In this document: positions 33,880-37,500 of the stretch, piece after piece
How the letters are laid out: every line of letters begins with the position of its first letter
Position numbering within the stretch: position 1 is the stretch's first letter
DNA from: Symbiodinium natans
Taxonomy: Eukaryota; Sar; Dinophyceae; Suessiales; Symbiodiniaceae
NCBI GenBank assembly: GCA_905221605.1
Contig: CAJNDS010000058.1
Location: 825,992 to 863,491 of the forward strand
Direction of reading: 5' to 3'
DNA length: 37,500 bases
The notes under the pieces: model-generated
What the model was told of the DNA's origin: nothing
The model's input: only the letters and a program-made list of their open reading frames with translations
Database searches by the model: none
Translations under genes and position numbers: made by a program

Positions 33880-36800
33880 CTGGGGCCAGAGAACACCCAA
33901 AGAAGCCCGAAATCCTAAAGACCTAAACCCTAATTAGGGCTTAGTTAGGGTTTCATTAGGGGGGTTTGGGGCCTGCTGGCCTGCTCGTTCTGGAGCTTGT
34001 CTTGTTCGCCAGAGAGCTGCCCGAGCCATGTTCTGAGGAAGTTCATGAGATCCATGACGATCACAGAGCTCCAGCCCCTGCTCGCGGGGCCTTCCCCTCG
34101 CTTGAGAGCTACCACCTCGAAGATGTGGGCCAGGACATAGAAGCCACACTCGTCAGATTTCTGCCTCTGAGAGTCTTCACGTTGGGGCAAAGTCTTGCCG
34201 GGGAAGAGGAAGTCCAACAGAACCTGGGCATTCGCAGCGCAGCAAGGGTGCGGCTCCTCATCGTTCAGAGAGTCGTAGTACTTGATACGAACCTCATCAG
34301 ACTCCTGGTCCAAGTGCAGCAGAGTCCAATGCTTTGGGCCATCACCCTGGCCCCAGACAGGCACGAAGAGCGTCTTGAAGAGCTCACCCTCGCGTTTCAA
34401 GGCGTTTTCCACGATAGAGACATCAAAGCACTCCTTCGTGATGTACTGGAGAGAAAGCTTGGGGTCCACGATGCGAATGCCTTGCTCAAAGAAGAAATTC
34501 TCAGAGCCCTGGCTGAAATGCCATCGGAGGAGCTCGAAACCATAGAGGATGTGTTGGTCCAGCAGCATCTGAGGCGGAGTCTTCAAGAGCTCAATCGGCT
34601 CCGGCACGTAGACACTCTTGTCGAGAAAGAGCTGGGAGCCTCCGCAAGAGTGGAGGACCCTCTGCTTGAGTTCACGAGAGAGCCGCATGTGCTTCCAGGA
34701 CAGAGGCTTCAGCCAAGAGGCCTCCTTCTCCACAACCAGAGAGTCAGGCAATGTCAAAGTCGCCACGCTGTCGCCCAGACACGGGAGAGTCACCGTGCCT
34801 TTGCTGAGGTTGTGGTGAGAGCAGGTCACCTCCTTGCCACAGTGGACGCCGAGCTGCAAGACCCGACAGACCCGGCCCGCCAGAGGTCCTTTCTTGCAAA
34901 GAAAAAGGAACAGGAGAAATTAAGTCTTCACTTAGTAAGGTTTAAGAAAAAGCTCGGGCGGGGGCGGGGGGGCTGTCCTTTCGTGACTTCTGCCAGAGTG
35001 GCCTCTTCAGCTTCGACGTCGGAGTTTTGGAGCGCCAGAGCCTCGGCAGCATTCATCGTGAGAGCCTTCATGAGAGCCTTGCCGTCAGCGGTCTTCTTGA
35101 CCTTGAGCTTCTGGAGCTTCTTTTTCTTCTGAGAGATGGCTTCAGAGGCCTCGCCCGCACGAGGCACGAGCTTGCCTAGAGTCTGGCCGAGAGACTGCGT
35201 CTTCAGCTTGTCTCTCAAAGCCTTGCGAAGCTTGGCAGAGACTCGTTTCTTTGCCAGAGACTTCACCATCTTCGCGTACCTCCTAGAGGCTTTCTTGTCC
35301 TTCACAGAGACAGGTGTCGAGATAGAGCGGCGTTGAGCTGCAAGCTGCAGTTCAAGAGGAAGGCGCAAGAGCCCACTTTCAATGCATGGCAGCTGCAGCT
35401 CAGAGGGCAGTTCCGAGATGTCCATCAGAGCTTTGTCCTCCTCTGGCGCAGAGGCGGGATTGTGAAAGTCCCACTCGTAGAGGTCAGCCAGCTCTTTAGA
35501 GGCCGTGATGAGGCTGAAGTCTGGCTTCAGAGGAACAAGATTCTTGTCCACCCAGAGAAAGCGATCTCTCAGCCAAGAGACATCGATCCGCTCAGAGCCT
35601 CTGCGAATCCAAAAGCAATGAAAGAGTTCAACCTCAAAATGTTTAATGAAAAGAGAAAGGGTTGATGAACCAACAAAAAAGGTCGAGAAGCCCATTTGGA
35701 CACCTCCGACTTCCTCAGAGGAGAGGGGAACGAGTTTCTGCTCGGAGAGAGAAGCCTTGTAGGCGAGGATGCCGTTGCGGCGGAGTCCTGCCACCACCCA
35801 AGAGTTCTTCTCGTTCCTTTGCCGAAGAGTTGTCTGAGCAGAGACAATGGCCTTCACCATGTCGAGAGGCGAAGCCTGCCAGGGTTCACGAGAGCCCTGA
35901 GCAAGAAGAGCCTGCTGTCCCGAGCTCCTGAGAGACTCCATCTCGGCTCTGCAGAGAGCTTTGAACGACCGAGCATAGTCCGTGTCAGTTAACTGCAGAG
36001 AGGCAGTTAGCTTGGGTGCCAAGAGGCACTGCAGGTGGTTGCTCGCGTAGAGGGACTCTGTTGCAGAGGTCGTCCAGGCCCCGCAGAGCCACGACAGAGA
36101 CCTTTGCGAGCTCTTCCTGACTCCATTTGAAGATGATAGAGTCGACATTGGCCGAGGGTTGAGACATCACAGAGACTTGCTCTAAGAGAAGAGGGTCCTT
36201 GTCGCGAGCCTGACGCCACGAGAGCAGGATCTTCCCGGCGTACGACTTCGCAGAGCGGACCACCTGCTTGCCCTTCCAAGAGAAAGACTCCTCCACAATG
36301 AAGCGACCAGAGCTATCAATGTTGGAGAGCCTGGCGTGGACACCATGCACCACAATGAGTCCTGGGAGAACCGCGCCAGAGAGCTGGGCTTGAGGTTTGG
36401 AGGTGCAGAGGCCATAGAGAGCTTGGCGCGCCTCGTAGTGATGCGGTATCTCGAGTGCTGGTCCTCCTTGAGAGCCCTCTTTTGCCCTTGGCCAGAGGAA
36501 GCTTTTGCCTTGGCAGAGGGCTTCGCAGCCTCGAAAGATGGCAAAGATTTGCCTCTTTGCTCCAGAGAGGCTTGGTGTGCAACCTCCAGGTTGTGGCGGA
36601 GCTCTGCTTGAGAGCACGGCTGCCTTTCCCAAGAGGCAAAGAGCTCTCGCTCCTGTCCACTCTTCACCCAAAGAGGTATCTGGTCAGAGAAAAGGCAGAC
36701 CAGGTTCTCCACAGAGTCCCGGAACTTCTTGGGAGCGATGACCTTCTCAGAGAGCTCCTCGAGATCCGAGAAGGCAGCAACCCAGAGCATGCGGTCAAAG

Positions 36801-37500
36801 CTCTGGTACGTGAGAGCAGCTCGGACTCGCTCTTCTTCAGCTGAGAGCTTGGTTGTGAGGTCAGGCACGAGGAGAGAGCAGCCCAGCTTGTGGAGGAGCT
36901 GGCGGAGCCTGTTCTTGCCAGAGTCCTTGGAGACAGAGTCAAGAGCCGCCTGGCCTCGCTGTCTTAAGAGCTCGTACTTAGAGCGTTCCGCTGAGTCCAA
37001 GGCAGAGTCTGCTAGAGTTCGAAGGCGCAAGAGTTCTTCCTCCATGAGAACCTGCCACTTAGACAAGAGAACTCTTCTGGTCACAGTGTGACCATAGGCT
37101 CTCTGCTCCTCGAACCAGAGCTTCAGAGAGAGAGTCACTTGCGGGAAGAGCTCCTTCTTGCCAGCACCAGGGCGGCGAAAGCCGCGAAAGCGCCGGTCAG
37201 AGGCGGTCTTTCGAGTGCCTTTGCTTCCAGAGTGCTTCTCCGGGTTCAAGCTGAGCCGTCGCTGTTTCACTAGAGCTTCGGTGCTGTCGTGGTCTGCCCA
37301 GAGCTTCTGCACGGTTTTTCTTGCGAGGCCCAGCTTCTTGGACATGGCAGCCACAAAGTCCCTGTCAGAGGCAAAAGCAGGCCTCTCTGCCAGCATCTGA
37401 CGAGAGATGCGGACCCTGACAGCCAAAGGTCGCTCACGTCGGCGAACGCGCTTTTGAGAGCCGACGTTCCGAGGTCGGCCACCACTCAAGCGGCGCTTCT
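33553..37500 (-). CDS. Composite gene: HTH/transposase-like plus Ulp1 protease (5' partial)
   Basis: Five open segments on the minus strand follow one another without gaps in a single domain succession, so I treat them as one gene: 37500-36438, 36437-36059, 36058-34988, 34892-33981 and 33879-33553. The first two frame changes need single-base shifts; the last two are explained by phase-0 introns. The 5' end lies beyond the window (the frame is open to 37500). The order is HTH region, transposase-like core, basic linker, Ulp1 domain, coiled coil and Cys cluster. Large hypothetical dinoflagellate proteins with this architecture exist as far as I recall. Their role is unproven; a transposon-encoded protein is the best inference, because Ulp1 domains are carried by several DNA-transposon groups (plant Mutator-like, KDZ; established knowledge). 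Whether this copy is functional is doubtful. Confidence 0.68.
33880..33980 (-). other. Candidate 101-nt GC-AG intron containing telomere-like sequence
   Basis: The exon/intron edges read GAGCAG|GCCAGC and CCCCAG|GCCTCT, so CAG|GCC occurs at both ends. Removal is phase 0 and joins ...KLQNEQ to ASRLKSLEKS in the correct frame. The intron interior carries CCCTAACTAAGCCCTAATTA and GGGTTTAGG. GC donors and short direct repeats at intron ends are known from dinoflagellate genes. Confidence 0.65.
33981..34892 (-). CDS. Ulp1/C48 SUMO-protease-like domain
   Basis: Numbering is from codon 34859. The upstream 11 codons (KGPLAGRVCRV) are also open from the acceptor. Catalytic-type residues appear in the right order: H177 in KHWTLLHLD, D196 in IKYYDSLND, Gln 231/233 in SQRQKSD and C238 in DECGFYVLAH. 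This is the His-Asp-Gln-Cys set of the Ulp1/SENP cysteine-protease family, which cleaves SUMO or related modifiers (established for the family). An N-terminal HCGKEVTCSHH pattern could bind zinc. The domain looks intact, so it may be active even though the transposase-like part is broken. The open frame runs on into telomere-like sequence and stops at 33945, which argues that the true transcript is spliced at 33980. Family call firm, substrate unknown. Confidence 0.82.
34893..34987 (-). other. Candidate 95-nt GT-AG intron
   Basis: Minus-strand donor GAA|GTCACG at 34987 and acceptor TTTTTCTTTGCAAG|AAA at 34893/34892, with a pyrimidine tract and a TACTAAG word that could be a branch point. Removal (95 nt, phase 0) joins the linker frame to ...KGPLAGRVC of the Ulp1 frame exactly. 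GC donors at 34993 (101 nt) and 35002 (110 nt) also keep frame, so the donor is uncertain. Confidence 0.5.
34988..36058 (-). CDS. Transposase-like C-terminal segment and basic linker
   Basis: Open frame after the second shift. ASLQLTDTDYARSFK near its start resembles the last catalytic region of pogo/CENP-B-type DDE transposases (G-x-T-D-x-x-QP-x-D...FK). Two Asp codons at 35986-35984 and 35980-35978 are candidates. Then NSWVVAGLRRNGILAY and SWLRDRFLWVDKN follow. The last ~120 codons are Lys-rich (KDKKASRRYAKM, KKKKLQKLKVKK), like a nuclear-localisation or nucleic-acid-binding linker. The frame runs on to a stop at 34928, but the reading probably leaves by splicing at about 34987. Confidence 0.62.
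36059..36437 (-). CDS. Transposase-like middle segment, shifted frame
   Basis: It runs from YEARQALYGL through VLPGLIVVHGVHARLSNI, ESFSWKGKQVVRSAKS, KILLSWRQARDKDP and SANVDSIIFKW to GLDDLCN. The frame is -1 relative to the segment before and is restored by a +1 shift at 36058-36063, where the continuation becomes ESLYASNHLQ. A pair of compensating one-base indels, real or from assembly, accounts for both. The open frame itself runs 36671-35985 but is sense-like only here. VDSII (Asp codon 36143-36141) is a candidate second acidic residue. Confidence 0.6.
36438..37500 (-). CDS. Transposase-like N-terminal segment with HTH
   Basis: The frame is open from the window edge. It starts with a basic stretch (LSGGRPRNVGSQKRVRRRE), then KLGLARKTVQKLWAD, which fits a helix-turn-helix. 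KLWFEEQRAYGHTVTRRVLL resembles the second DNA-binding part of CENP-B/pogo-type transposases. FSDQIPLWVKSG (Asp codon at 36685-36683) could hold the first acidic residue of a DDE/D core. The same frame continues to a TAG at 36184-36182. From about SRYRIT (36454-36437), however, the protein-like continuation (EARQALYGL) is in the next frame, implying one lost base. Transposase assignment is moderate to low; DNA binding is the safer call. Confidence 0.6.

Noticed and set aside
33966-35132. 388-codon plus-strand ORF
   Set aside because: Antisense shadow of the Ulp1 domain and linker; the minus strand shows the catalytic motifs.
36438-36671. N-terminal part of the middle-frame ORF of the transposase-like gene as an independent start
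   Set aside because: Before about 36437 the plausible protein reading is in the other frame; this part looks like a shadow.

Overview
The window looks like nuclear DNA of a dinoflagellate, probably of the Symbiodiniales type (inference). Three things suggest this: plant-type telomere repeats (TTTAGGG) scattered in both orientations, a very long Ty1/copia-type polyprotein with accessory enzyme-like domains, and a Ulp1-protease gene with GC-AG/GT-AG intron candidates. There is no prokaryotic gene organisation, and I recognise no rRNA or tRNA gene.

Layout. 1-18750 is non-coding: hundreds of short telomere-like tracts (TTTAGGG on + or CCCTAAA on +) separated by 50-400 bp of unrelated sequence. 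Many tracts have locally homogenised variant units of 7, 8 or 9 nt. Embedded in this mosaic are two large microsatellites (8003-8620), a near-perfect 196-nt hairpin (6328-6523), a TA-flanked MITE-like element (13400-13504), other foldback sequences and a ~290-bp degenerate duplication (6845-7325).

18751-29391 is a complete LTR retrotransposon with two identical 272-bp LTRs. It has a primer site matching the anticodon arm of a Met tRNA, a purine tract, and two long overlapping ORFs. ORF1 (19086-23177) carries Gag with CCCH and CCHC fingers, an aspartic-protease-like motif and a cytosine-methyltransferase-like fold whose PPC motif reads PPD. ORF2 (23048-29002) carries integrase (DD35E), a 2-oxoglutarate/Fe(II)-oxygenase-like domain, copia reverse transcriptase, RNase H and a membrane-segment tail. 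ORF2 has no ATG before its integrase zinc motif. A C CCG GGG slippery heptamer lies in the right phase in the overlap, so -1 frameshifting is the simplest way to express Pol. The element sits inside a CCCCAAA/CCCTAAA array and looks young.

29392-33552 is again telomere-like mosaic, then a distinct AT-rich block (30647-32600) with two families of tandem repeats, then a foldback and a G-run/AT/CA microsatellite.

33553-37500 (minus strand, 5' end outside the window) is a broken or intron-containing gene. It runs HTH/transposase-like region, then a Lys-rich linker, a Ulp1/C48 cysteine-protease domain, and a coiled-coil plus Cys-cluster tail. Two single-base frame changes interrupt the transposase-like part. 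The later frame changes are both explained by short in-frame introns. The gene has a marked excess of CTCT on its coding strand.

The window thus holds two selfish-element systems in a telomere-repeat-rich landscape: a copia element pairing a methyltransferase-like with an oxygenase-like domain, and a transposase-like gene joined to a SUMO-protease-like domain.
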